Shown: positions 44,701 to 54,163 of the stretch, piece by piece | How positions within the stretch are numbered: position 1 is the stretch's first letter | How the letters are laid out: each line of letters starts with the position of its first letter | Source of the DNA: Lottia gigantea | Taxonomy: Eukaryota; Mollusca; Gastropoda; Lottiidae | DNA length: 64,000 nt | Direction of reading: 5' to 3' | NCBI RefSeq assembly: GCF_000327385.1 | Contig: NW_008706746.1 | Coordinates: 4,866,156 to 4,930,155 of the forward strand | Made by a program: the position numbers and the translations under genes | Notes under the pieces: generated by a model | Databases searched by the model: none | Told to the model about the DNA's origin: nothing | The model's input: only the letters and a program-made list of their open reading frames with translations

Positions 44701-45405
44701 AATCACAAAATATACTTGATCACATCGCGATTAGTGACGTCACAAAACACTTAGTTTTAGTGGAATTGCCGGAAAGTGTCCCCGATACACATATATTATC
44801 ATTTTCAGAAAACCTCTGTACAACCCAATTAATGTATTAATGTCCAAGTCTAGCATTTTGAGTTCTGAAATATGAGTAAATTTGTATTTTAGTAAGCTGT
44901 TATCTATGCTGTCTGCATTCAGCCATTATGCATACACATCTACATAATATATTATACAAATTATTTAGTTTGAACGATATGATTAATTCGTTTTAACGAA
45001 GTAATAATTCGTTTAATCGAAGTAATATTTCGTTATAACGAAACCATGTATTCGATATAACAAAATACTTATAACGAAATACTATTTCGTTAAAATCAAT
45101 ATTTGATACTATTTAAACTATTTAATTATTTCGTTAAAACGAAATGATTTTAAAAAGTATCGAAAATCGCGCCTTAGGGGCTCCGTACTATACAATACAT
45201 ACCCGTAAAACTCTTTTTCAAAAATGTTATTTGTCAAAAAATGTTATAAACAGTGTTCAGATACAAATGAACTAAAAATTAACATTAAATTATTCAAAGA
45301 TAGAACAAGATATTTGCATTAAAACCAACAGAAAAAAGTTTTCAAATACGTACCATCACTAAAGAAGATACTGTACACAAGCAAAGTAATTGCTAAAAGG
45401 TGCAT
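32763..45405 (-). CDS. Two-CUB single-pass membrane protein with Asp/Gly/Asn-repeat stalk
   Basis: Ten exons, read high to low: 45405-45354, 44479-44432, 43746-43708, 43522-43380, 42812-42629, 41207-41169, 35343-35201, 34960-34777, 34583-34234 and 32993-32763. Phases agree throughout, giving 470 residues. Order: signal peptide (MHLLAITLLVYSIFFSDG), Gly/Tyr exon (YYNYPDYYGGYGGEQ), Thr exon (TTDTILTTSVTP), CUB 1 (CGGVINTESGTIQSPNFPNL, DYNCEFDFVVIYDG, YCGSPIP), a second Thr exon, CUB 2 (nearly identical to CUB 1), an acidic stalk of GNDGGVGNSDDI repeats, a TM helix (VVTLVLIIFGTLFGVVILVV) and a basic tail (KVTKLKKQRGKKQKLNN). CUB domains bind proteins or sugars outside the cell. The Glu/Asp and YDG residues that hold calcium in many CUB domains are visible. 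It is head to head with the CUB gene at 46113. I know no named orthologue. The 44432-44479 exon is supported only by phase and splice signals. Confidence 0.85.
33004..34172 (-). repeat. Composite pearl-like element with inverted ends
   Basis: Begins with GCTTGCCAGGCAAGGTAACA and CGCCCACTGGCAGC and ends near 34140-34172 with GCTACCAGTTACTTTGCC and TGTCAAGTTATCTT, the inverted form. Inside, 33120-33750 is reversed type A monomers, then GGACGGACGGACAGGGGCGA, an (ACGG)n run, then 33780-34150 type B monomers in forward orientation. It sits in the last intron of the minus-strand CUB gene. Confidence 0.75.
34395..34575 (-). repeat. 36 bp coding minisatellite in the CUB protein stalk
   Basis: About five copies of ATTACCAATATCATCACT / ATTACCAACACCACCATC on the plus strand encode GNSDDIGNDGGV units on the minus strand. 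The array keeps the frame, so the stalk can change length without loss of function. Similarity between units suggests recent slippage or unequal exchange. Confidence 0.85.
34740..35350 (-). repeat. Segmental duplicate B of the CUB exons
   Basis: Contains CUB exons 35343-35201 and 34960-34777 and their intron. It is nearly identical, intron included (ACATTGTACACTAGAAAACG, TGGAAAATAATATATAATG), to 42600-43530. The matching Thr exon of this unit lies 5.8 kb away at 41169-41207. Confidence 0.88.
35353..36189. other. Intron DNA with a G17 tract and a hAT-like end
   Basis: CAGTGGCGGCGCCAG at about 35478-35492 looks like a hAT-type terminus. A run of 17 G lies at 35543-35559. Between 35930 and 36060 there is a GC-richer stretch with palindromic TGACCCCTGTACCCTCAGGG. 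There is no gene. Confidence 0.5.
36190..38815 (+). mobile_element. Penelope-like element, decayed nearly full-length copy
   Basis: Readable blocks in order: LGQTVVNLSRKILTPLQQSI; ITHEKPNLTRVEREAFNLLK with IVIKKSDKGSCCVI; CRERHLYTLPKIHKNPTKEW; TYLQTSRAAMGKRFAPSYAN LFMAEWE (reverse transcriptase core); SIDFLDTTVFKEDS; SFHPKHTFSGIIKSQVL; then a decayed Cys-rich and GIY-YIG region near 38500-38810 (NVIHLISCKKCPKQYI). Penelope-like elements pair a telomerase-related RT with a GIY-YIG endonuclease. Frames change many times, so this copy is dead. It lies in the intron of the CUB gene. Confidence 0.88.
38826..39923 (+). mobile_element. Penelope-like element, 5'-truncated second copy in head-to-tail order
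   Basis: Restarts inside the RT domain (VRFLDDIFLIWTHTIDEFWE) and repeats SHHPSVKLTSN, QIDFLDTTVFKD and KHTFSGIIKSQIL. It continues open through the linker (CTRKKDFEEACSIVFQKLRE) and a well-kept endonuclease: CNNPRCQTCPF, NIIYLISCTKCDEQYVGVTK, VSKHFNQPDHQLTDLKIIPI and YWINKLQTMHPLGMN. The 39120-39923 frame of 267 codons is uninterrupted. Head-to-tail pairs with a truncated member are a known Penelope arrangement. Confidence 0.9.
40335..40690 (+). mobile_element. Penelope-like element, 3' end fragment
   Basis: The frame 40355-40651 reads HWIETLNTARPIGLNIRHNV, SKIVHADYKSLQDNF and MIVAYSKNKNLNDNIVHSKL, the C-terminal end of the endonuclease protein. It corresponds to YWINKLQTMHPLGMN and VIAYTRNKNLNDILVRGRL of the copy before. 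Just after the stop is the perfect palindrome CTCGCCCATCGGGCGAG (40666-40682) followed by a T-rich run. Upstream, AATATTACAACCTTAAATTC marks its junction. Confidence 0.8.
40691..41160. other. Intron DNA without recognised features
   Basis: AT-rich. From about 41105 it becomes the 3' flank shared with 43655 (GGAAGAAACGGTCGGTGTA), part of the segmental duplication. Confidence 0.5.
41225..41320 (-). mobile_element. SINE tail fragment
   Basis: GAAATGGAGTTTTACGTC, then diverged GGCTAATGTAGACGG, is the reverse complement of the SINE tail seen at 32130-32212. The head is lost. Confidence 0.6.
41395..41945 (+). repeat. Pearl-like element, type B monomers
   Basis: Opens with GTGCGTCCACAATTGCTCGT and holds about three monomers with AGCTTGTAAACACTCTAGAAG and TTGACGAAAC. 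It lies in the CUB gene intron between exons 42629 and 41207. Confidence 0.7.
42600..43530 (-). repeat. Segmental duplicate A of the CUB exons
   Basis: Holds CUB exons 43522-43380 and 42812-42629. Its partner Thr exon 43746-43708 is only about 190 bp upstream, showing the original spacing. About 400 bp of extra intron DNA (42840-43250) distinguishes it from duplicate B. Confidence 0.88.
43760..43860 (-). mobile_element. SINE tail fragment
   Basis: AAAATGGAGTTTTACGTCCT, ACTTTTCTGCTCCAGTTTAG and GCTACCAGACAG match the reversed tail of the SINE at 32130-32212, inserted next to the Thr exon 43708-43746. Confidence 0.65.
43957..44065. repeat. Inverted repeat with (TA)-rich loop
   Basis: ACAGGCATCTGTTTCTAT (43957-43974) pairs with ATAGAAACAGATGTCTGT (44048-44065), one mismatch. 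The loop is AT microsatellite (TATATCTATATAGTATAT). It could extrude as a cruciform. Confidence 0.75.
44560..44832. mobile_element. MITE, complete copy of the TGACGTCACTAA family
   Basis: The terminal repeats AGGGATTGTAAAGAGGTTTT and, reversed, TTGGGTTGTACAGAGGTTTT continue inward as CCACTAAAACTAAGTG and CACTTAGTTTTAGTGG, making the whole element a long imperfect hairpin. TTAA at both outer edges fits a TTAA target site. Relatives: 10735-10900, 42432-42475 and 46700-46862. Confidence 0.75.
44985..45146. repeat. Cluster of TTCGTT/AACGAA palindromes
   Basis: At least six short palindromes of the form TTCGTTNNAACGAA at roughly 22 bp spacing at first, then scattered. They sit in the first intron of the minus-strand CUB gene, 210-420 bp inside its first exon. 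This could be a decayed hairpin element or clustered protein sites. Confidence 0.65.
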
Positions 45406-46112
45406 CCTCTGTTAGTTGATCTATAAGAATTAATTGTAATGGATTTTAACGACCAAGTTTTTTGCTTGACTATTGATTAAGCTACAATTTAAAAGTATAT
45501 GTGAAATTTTTGTATTGATTTCAACATGTTTTGTCGATTGTTATAATTATCAGATCAAAGCAATGAAATACATTGTATGTCGGTACAAATGTGTCCAATT
45601 CTCCAAATTAAAGATAACACCTTAAATATCGTTCACGTGAATAAGGCTGATTGTAAACTATTGCTATCTATTATATATTATAATTTATTGTTATATAAAA
45701 CCATGACAAGATGGTACGTACTTGAAATTTTTTTTTTACCAGTTGGTTTTAATGCACATATCTTGACCGAAAACAAATTTTTCGGGAAAAAATTTCAGAA
45801 CTACGTTAAAATTTCGGGCAATCTCAAATATCCACCCCCACCGGACGTAAACCTGGCTCCGCCACTGCTTCTACAGGCTACAATTTTTTGACAGAATAAC
45901 TTCAATTTTGATGAAAATGTTTGTATCTAGTTAAGGATAGTCCCTTGTAATCATTGATTGATTATAATATATAGTTTTGATTCAAGATAGATTATAGAAT
46001 ATCATATATCAGAGGTTAATCTTGGTATCGATAACCACATATTCCATGACGACTCACACAATAACTTCAGTTCTGAAATTATACCTAAATCACGGAACAT
46101 TCACCTTGTTTG
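45406..46112. promoter_or_regulatory. Shared upstream region of the two divergent CUB genes
   Basis: 707 bp between the two start codons, head to head. It must hold both promoters. I see no clear TATA pair. CCTGGCTCCGCCACTG at 45852-45867 is a hAT-like terminus, so part of this region is transposon-derived. Co-regulation is inferred from the arrangement only. Confidence 0.55.
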
Positions 46113-49100
46113 ATGCGTGTATTTGTCGCGATGCTTTTGATATTTTCAATCTTTGTGACTGCTTTGACATCAGTTAAAGGTAGGCCTAAGCTTTATATTG
46201 AGAATCTTTACTTTAATTTTCTTATCGATAATAAATATACTAAAGAAACTATATTTACCTTTTTGGTGAGATTTTAAGTTGACAAACCCACTGGCAGAGT
46301 GTCATTCAGTCTTCAGAAGAAGGAATAGGTTGAAAATTGATGCCAGAGACATATATACCCTTGATCGAGGGTTGTATGACAAAACAACGGGTTGTTATTC
46401 TTTGCTTCGAGAGATATATTATTTTCATATTTGTTGTAAACTTTCCCTCACCTTTGTGAAAATAATATTTCAGGTTGTGACCAGGTGTTGATAGGGGACA
46501 ATGGAACGATTTCTTCACCAGGATGGCCAATGCGTTACCCTTTGAATATTGAATGTACATATGATATCATCGTTTCTGAGGGTAACCGTGTTAGGATAGA
46601 ATTTGTTAATATGTCGGTAAGATCTCCAATTTATTTTTTGTTTATATTCACTAATGTAAGCAATTAAGTAAGTTTAAGTGATACGTATTTAACAGGATTG
46701 TAATTTTATGTGTTCCTGCAATTCCACTAAAACTAAGTGTTTGATGACGTCTCTAATCGCGAAGGCCTTCTGGAATTATACAAATTAATGCCATCATTGA
46801 CCCCGATGCACATATTTCTTTTTTTAGAAAACCTGACCACTTTACAATACCATTAACTGGTGAAAATGGATACAAACATGTTTTTTAACTGTTTGAAAGC
46901 TGAGCGCTTCACAGTAATAAAGCTAAGAATTAAATACAAGTCTTTTTTTATATTTGAATAAATTAGTGTTTACAAATTGAAAATTGGTGAATTGTTTAAA
47001 ATATTTTCAATCGGTTAAAACTGTAATACTTAAGATGTCTATTATGGAATGAAAGTGTCCACATTCATGAAAAGGTTTTGAAGGGTTGTTTTATGGAAAA
47101 ACGTGATTTGTTATAGGTTGAGACATCTTCAGGATGTGGATATGATAGTGTTAAGATATATGATACAAACACATCAAATGTACTGGATACTTTATGTGGT
47201 TATACAACAGGACAGGTCTATCACAGTTCTGCCAACTTTATGACGGTTGTATTTAACTCAGATGATGTTCAAGATGATTATGGCTTTGTAGCTGTTTTTT
47301 CTTCAGAGGAAAGTAGGTCAAAAGCATTATTACAATTAATAAACATAACAATATTGGGGCAGTCTGATTTTTTAGGAGGTCGGAAAATTTAGGTGCTCAA
47401 ATTATCTATAGACAAAAATCCAGAGATATGTGTCCCTTATATTTTCTGAAAATGTTAGTCACTACATTTTAGCCAAGTTAATTTCAAGAACGCCAAAACT
47501 ATCTATATAAAGATTCACGTAAACCTTTTACAGACGCTATGTTTTTGATTGGTGTTGGAAAACTAATGTAGGAAAAATAAACGCCAAAATTTCAGAGAAG
47601 TCTCCAAGGAGGTTTTAACTAAATTATCGATCCAATATAAGCCCCAACACCACAAATTATGATGCTTACTTAACAATTAGTACATGTAGATACATAGAAG
47701 TAAATAGTATATTCAAATTATTTCACCTATATATTACATCGTTTTTAATAATACTAATTTTGTATACTGTCCCTTTAAACATATTTCTGATTGAAATGAA
47801 AGGTTTGATCGGTCGGATGCCGGAAAAATATCCTTAATATTTGTTATGCAAACATAGTGTAGTATAACACGTTTGCTGCGCTCGAACTTAACGCCAAGTC
47901 AGACTTCGGGTAAAGTTCGACTTTGTAACTAATTCATTTCGGTATGCATGGCTTCAACTTAAACTTATCTTTGCTATACCTCTGTGTATGTACGGAAAAC
48001 CAACGATAACTCAAAGAATTATAATTTAATTTCGAATATATTTGTTAATAGAAAATGTGATTGATTTTTAACTAAAATTTTGATCGGACACTTACGGACA
48101 GCAAGAATTTGGCATGTTTCTCATGTGCTTTTCCGCGGGATCTTTACTATAAATACGCATCAGGGACATTACAAATCATAATTTGATTAATTATTCAAGA
48201 TGTCAGATAATATGTCGTCGCCTCGGAATACCAAGAAGAAGACACCCCAACTTACTGTAATTAAAAAAGGAATTCCTTATCGATGTAGTGGATGAGTTTA
48301 AGGGTGTTTTGGAGTCGAAACAAAATGATATTCGGTCCATACAAAGGAAGGAAAAGGCGTGGAGAGAAATATAATTTTTGTTCCATGCCCACTTGCTTTA
48401 AACGAGATCACAAGCATTTAAAGAAATGCTGGTATAATTCAAAAATGAAGGCAAAAAAATATGTAGCGATGGAAAAAAAGAGAAAGAAAACTGGTGGTGG
48501 TATAGTGGAGACAATGGATTCTAGTAATTCAAATCTGAAGATATGTGCTATGATACCGGCACAAATGCACCCTCTGCAGAATGATTTTGATAACGATATG
48601 GATTTCCATCAAGATATCTTCACTTTGGCTCAACCGACGTCAGGTTAGTTAAAGGGATACAGTCCTCTGATTATACATAATTTGAACTTCTCAAATCCGC
48701 AAATCCAATTTCAATAAAAAGTAGATATTAATATGTCAATTCGAGTTTGACAAGTGCAGTCGAAAGAAGATAAATTACGAGACTGATTCCACGTTTTCGA
48801 AATAAGTTGCATATGCACGATTCGAACTGTTACGTAGCACCTTACTTTAAGCAACCACTTTTGCAATGGTACTGAATTTTTCAAAAACATATGATTATAT
48901 TTTACGTAGCTAATTTAATTTTCATTTCATTCAACACAGGTTCTCCCGTATTTACGCGATCCAAATCAGCATCAGCCACTGTTACCAGCGGAACATTATG
49001 TCCAGATACAAATACAGTTCCAACACAGAAATCATCACTGGTTCCATGTGTATAGTCAACTGTTCCAATTATCCCCGAAAACTGCGCAATGTCATAAAAA

Positions 49101-52100
49101 CCTCGATGTATTGTTTTTACTTCATTTTCATCTGGAAACGTAATTACCTCAGACCTATGAATAGCTATATATAGCCCTTGATACCAATTTCACTATTCGG
49201 GAGACACTGGATTGATGACCGCCCATTATGTCCCCCACGTTTATTTGGAAAGAGTCACTAGCATACAAACGAAGACATACCCATAACTGTAGTAATGGTG
49301 GGATATGTACAGTTTGGTCACATCGATGATTTCAAAAATTGTAGAACGCAATCCTTCGGAAATCTAAAGCGTTTCGTAAATTCACTCTCGTCTAGATCTT
49401 CCATTGGATTTGAGCGGTCTTTAAATCTCCTCTCCACGTGTTAAATTTCTCTAATTTGGTGTAATTGGTTGAAATAATCTTCCATTGTCACAATTTCAAA
49501 AGCAAACGTATATAAAGTACGGCTAAAGTCTGCTACCACCCTATCTTAGACTTTACTTTAGTTTTGTCCACAAAACGCTCGAGTAAAGCATGACTTACAC
49601 CAAAGATGGAGCGCAGCATACCTAAAGTCTGACTTAAGCTCGACTTTGAGTAAAGTACGAACGGTTCGTATATATATAATTCGTTACAAAGCATTTATAG
49701 CGACCGTTTTATTCATCTTATTGGACATTTGTCTTCAATATTGTTTTAGTATCTAATTAGATTAAAGTTTCTTTTAAAATCTACATTTAATCTTGCGAAC
49801 AATGACCTTGGAATACATGTATTTTTACAGGAACTTGTGATAAGTATTTAACTGGTGAAAATGGAACATTTACATCACCGAATTGGCCTGATTTTTACCC
49901 ATCCAACATCATTTGTCAGTATTCAATAGTTGTTCCAGAAGAGTACAAAGTTAAATTACAGATTAATGACATGTTCGTAAGTATCTTAAATGGATTATGA
50001 ATATTTGTCATATTGCAACCGACTAGTCATGAGACATTTATACATTCTTCAAACAAAAGCATGTTTACAGCTTGCTATTCTTTAATAGGCCTAATTCGTT
50101 TTTAAAAACTGAACATATAAACATGAATCCTTCTATACACCTGGTACAAAGATATTATTACCTGTCAGACAGATGAACGCTTCTCAGTATAAAAAAAAAT
50201 ATTTTTTATATTTCAGATAGAACCACACGCGACCTGTTTGTATGATAGTTTAAAAATAAATGATGGGAACCAATCACTGGGCACATTCTGTGGTCAGTCG
50301 TACCTGGAGCCTTTTTATAGTTCAACAAATAAGCTTTCAGCTACATTCATAGCAGATATTTCGGGGTCATTTCCAGGGTTTTCAGCTGAATTCACAGCGG
50401 TCACCGAAGGTAAACACGTAGATTATTTAGCTTGTACTGAAAAGAAAAGTAAGATTTTCCATCAATATGTTCTGTGTTCGTTGTTCGTGTCAAGTAGTGA
50501 AATTTATATATACATGTAGCAAGATTAAACTATTATTAAAAGTATATCTCTTATTTATTTTATTTTAACAGTGGGTGTAAATAATCATACAAGCGGCGAC
50601 ACTGATCAGGGTAAGTTTTATAATCTACATATACTTATTCACCTTAATCTAGTCATTAAAAGGGCTATTAAAATTCGTGACCACTCTAAATCACATTTGT
50701 GATTCCTACAATCTTATTCTGTCCAGTGTTACGTGATATAGCAGACTCCATCTTGAAGTGTCTTTACCTTACGTAGGAACCTTACCACGAACAAGCATAC
50801 ATTTTCTATACCTTTGAATACCCAATGAATCTTGGAAATATGTTTCTTCACAGTAAACAGTGTAAATAGTCTTCAGAATTGTATAATTCCTTCAAAAATA
50901 TCTCAAACTAGGAATTTCCTGTTTCTGTTTCTATAGATGTCTTTTCTATATATAGCAGTGTTTCAAGAAAAGACGACTCGTCTTTTAACTTTCAAACGGG
51001 GATAATTCTGGACACAAGTGGATTTGAAGGCTCAAATTTCGACGGTGAGCTGTGAACTGTGAGCAGTATTACTTAGCTAAAAATATAATCCCGTTTCTGA
51101 GACAACAACACACGGTACTGGTACATGGTGTATTTTGGCATTTTTACGTTTTTAAACAAAATCATCTTAGAACTCGCGTATATTTTATGTTAAATTATGT
51201 ATTCAATTACAGAAAAATGGAAATATGGTGGGAAATGCTATTGCAAAGATACATCTGTGTCTTTGGGTAGCAATCAAAGGAAATTAGAAGGATATTTAAG
51301 ATTTTTTACATATTGTTGAACTTTTTGTTTCAGGTGAGCTTAACCTGATGCAGGGTACGTAAATATCAACTTTTTATAAGGGTATCTCTTTCTCTTGGAT
51401 ATTTATAATAGTTCTTCTCATTCTAGGTTTCTCTTCAAAATAGCTTTTCTTTCAGTAGTAACGTGGGTTGAATTGACGCAGAGGCAGTTGACAAAATTTA
51501 AATGAAGTTAAATTTCAAAGCGAAATATGGTGTCCAGAATCCTTATCAATATTAATAGTTGTTGACAAAGACTTTGTGTAATACACGTATTTAAAAAAAT
51601 CAACCATTTTCACATGGTATGGAACTGATTCGTGCGATTTTGGCGTACTTACTAAAACATGGAACGACCAGGAAACGACCAACAACATGAAACGAGCAGG
51701 AGAACCACAGGAAACGACCTCAAACTATTTTGTGATAAATTCTAAGCAAGCTAATTTAGCCAAATAAATAATTCATTTAAAAAAAATTATATACATTTGG
51801 GCGAAGTGCACTAAAAGACTCTCAAAATCATGAAAAATTAAAAACGTCTCCTAATAATAAGTCAACTTTTCCCAAATGCACATTTTTTTAAAATGAAGTA
51901 TATAGATTCAGAGTCGTTTCTAGTTGTTTCTGGTCGGTTCATATTTTGGTAAGTATGGAATTTTGGACAATGGAAATAAATAATAATCGTTTATCTGACT
52001 GAATTATTTCAGATTCAGATGTATGTCCTGCCTATGAAGTTTTTGAAGGACTTTCAGGCACAATTACATCGCAGAATTATCCTGAAAACTATCCACTGAA

Positions 52101-54163
52101 TTCAAAATGTTCTTATGGGATCACTGTTCCAGATGGAATGATAATAAAGTTAACTTTTACTGACTTTGAGGTAAGGTTTGGTATGCTTGTTTTCTGCTAT
52201 ACTACGCTCTTTAAAAGAATGTACTCACGAATTCGTGATACACAGGTACCTGATTATCGGATAAAATTAATTTCATAGCTTCGCTCTAGAGACCATTACA
52301 CGATAAATTGCATAATTTGGACTAATACACTTGTTAAACTTCTTTCTTCGTATTCCTATCTAGGTCATATAGGACCAATTCGATCAACTCTCTTCACTTT
52401 GATCTAGCATTATCAATCGATCCACTTGCATGAATACACTATTTCAGTTACAGGGGTGTCATGTAAACTTTAATATGAATAATTCGTTTTCGATCGGACT
52501 GTATATCTATTTTATTCATATCAGGTGGAGATGGAAGCAAATTGTAATTTTGACAGCGTTACTGTACATGATAATGATGATATCTATGGTACTTTTTGTG
52601 GTACTATAGTACCATCTTCAATCTACACAAAACAAAACCGAGTCGGAATTATTTTAACTTCAGATGGATATGCTACAAGAAAGGGATTCTCGTTAGATTT
52701 TCTTGCAGTTGCCGGTAAGGTAGAACGTTAATGTGTAATCTACTACTATTTCATTCCATACGAGCAAAGTTGCCAGATAAAGTATTAACCCGTGTTTGGC
52801 ATTTAAATTTTAGTGGCAAAATAAAGAAGATTACTTGTGCCAGTAATACGTGCATTAAAATTAAATGATTGCTACATGAAATTTATTGAAACGACCTCAG
52901 CAATTGATTCATGCGCATTTTGGTAAATTCTTTAAACGATACAGCAATTGCTATGGGACAGGTTATTTGCTTTGTTTAGATTGGCATAATGTTTAAATGT
53001 TGACCTTTCTTTTATGATTGTTTTTGAAGCTACAACGACAGTCACAACAACAACAACTACTAGAGCCCCGCTTGATTGTAAGTGCTTTTTATTTTACTGA
53101 ATAATGAGTCATACAAATAATGTAAATGAATTATTGCAGGTAACTTTGCTTTGATAGATAACCTGATCGGAAGTGAAACAAAATGGTGGGTAATTCCGGT
53201 TAGAGGAGCGTCGTTGGCTTTTCGTAGCAACCCTACTTTACAGTAAGAGTAACAGACATCATATTCATTACTTTCTTTATTGAATGCATGATAATAAATT
53301 AAATAAAGTTTAAAAGATGATTTTAATTATCATTTTAGTAACTTTACTAGGAAACACATCAGACCTTATGACTATTATGCTGGTTACAATTGGTATTATT
53401 CTCGCTGTTTCCATAATTGCTGTGGTTTCAGGACTTTTTTTTTGCAAATACACTAAAAACGTAAGTATCTCTGTTGGTATCAAAGGGAAACGTTGGCCAT
53501 CCGTACCACTAGTCGTTTCTTACTACTACGACATATATATAAAAGAAATAAGGAAAATGAAAGCGAATTTTCTAGTTTGAAGTATATTTGAAAGAATTAT
53601 GTAGAAATTTATAATAATATAATTATAATACAAGTTTATAATTAAATAATCAAAATGACAATTTGGTCGTATATCGGCCACCGTAATAATAATTATGGGA
53701 TTTTCGTACAGTTCAAGTAGTTCTGAAAACTATTTACATATGATTCAAATCAAGCAGAATCATGGCCTTTAAGTAAGAAATGTGAATATAAAGTTTACAA
53801 AGTTTCAATTAGTTTACAAGCATTTTCATTTGCTGATTATGATCTGGCTTTAAAAGTCATATAATCACCTATTCATGTGGTAAATTACTGACTACCGACC
53901 AACAATCATCACAAATATCAATATATTTTATAATATATAAAATAATGTAGATTACTTCTATTTTCCATCTATCATACGATTTCTGATTTCCATAACAGAA
54001 CGTCAAGAACCTGAAGAAATCTAAGAAAAAGAAAAGAGTCATAGCAGTGAAGGAGCTTCCAGTCTGGTCCACTAAGAAAGTTATGCCACCTCTAGCAACA
54101 CAAATTAACACCAAAGTCAAGCCAATAGAGAATAAGATGAATCTTGTAATGGTTGATGCTTAA
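46113..54163 (+). CDS. Three-CUB single-pass membrane protein
   Basis: Thirteen exons: 46113-46179, 46474-46616, 47117-47312, 49831-49976, 50217-50409, 50572-50610, 50937-51044, 51334-51354 (21 nt micro-exon), 52013-52170, 52525-52714, 53030-53077, 53339-53460 and 53999-54163 (TAA). All phases agree, giving 531 residues. Order: signal peptide (MRVFVAMLLIFSIFVTALTS), CUB 1 (CDQVLIGDNGTISSPGWPMR, GCGYDSVKIYDT, LCGYTTG), CUB 2 (CDKYLTGENGTFTSPNWPDF, FCGQSYLEP), a linker from three small phase-1 exons, CUB 3 (CPAYEVFEGLSGTITSQNYP, FCGTIVPSS), a Thr run (TTTVTTTTTTRAP), a TM helix (MLVTIGIILAVSIIAVVSGL) and a basic tail (NVKNLKKSKKKKRV). The second Met at 46131 is in frame and could also start. 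The tail opening resembles KVTKLKKQRGKK of the divergent gene. Its role is likely an adhesion or recognition receptor; the ligand is unknown. Confidence 0.87.
46700..46862 (+). repeat. Partial MITE (TGACGTCACTAA family)
   Basis: Contains TGCAATTCCACTAAAACTAA, GTGTTTGATGACGTCTCTAA and TCGCGAAGG, then a diverged right end with AGAAAACCTGACC. It is in intron 2 of the plus CUB gene. Confidence 0.6.
47355..47660. mobile_element. MITE, GGGCAGT-type ends (copy 2)
   Basis: Left end ATATTGGGGCAGTCTG; the right side has AATATAAGCCCCAACACC. The core on the opposite strand (CCAACACCAATCAAAAACAT, GTAAAAGGTTTACGTGAATC) matches the element at 28980-29250. Confidence 0.5.
48200..48650 (+). pseudogene. Harbinger Myb/SANT-like DNA-binding protein
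   Basis: Starts MSDNMSSPRNTKKKTPQ. After a frame change it reads IDVVDEFKGVLESKQNDIRS and KEKAWREI, and then in the 48292 frame LKKCWYNSKMKAKKYVAMEK and KKTGGG. This matches the trihelix of MSANTD-type Harbinger proteins, which bring the transposase to DNA and to the nucleus. It needs at least two frame changes (near 48275 and 48375), so it is a pseudogene. Confidence 0.75.
48945..49440 (-). pseudogene. HARBI1-like Harbinger transposase, N-terminal half
   Basis: The minus strand reads RRFKDRSNPMEDLDESEFTK and RFRFPKDC, then CLRLYASDSFQINVGDIMGG, HQSSVSRIVKLVSRAIYSYS and FYDIAQFSGIIGTVDYTHG, which holds the first catalytic Asp region (GxxDxTH) of the DDE domain. The following DxxC-terminal part with the second Asp and the Glu is missing, and a frame change lies near 49325. 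Dead copy. Confidence 0.78.

Larger units (their letters stand above)
47870..49675. mobile_element. PIF/Harbinger DNA transposon, decayed
   Basis: About 1.8 kb in an intron of the plus CUB gene. It has the two genes that define Harbingers: a Myb/SANT-like protein (+, 48200-48650) and a HARBI1-type transposase (-, 48945-49440), facing each other. The ends share GCTGCGCTC and AAGTCAGACTT in inverted form (47876-47920 and 49600-49650), consistent with worn terminal repeats. Exact ends are uncertain. Confidence 0.8.

Noticed and set aside
35478-45867. One 10-kb hAT element between CAGTGGCGGCGCCAG and CCTGGCTCCGCCACTG
   Set aside because: The interior holds CUB exons and unrelated repeats, and no transposase; the ends are more likely two separate remnants.
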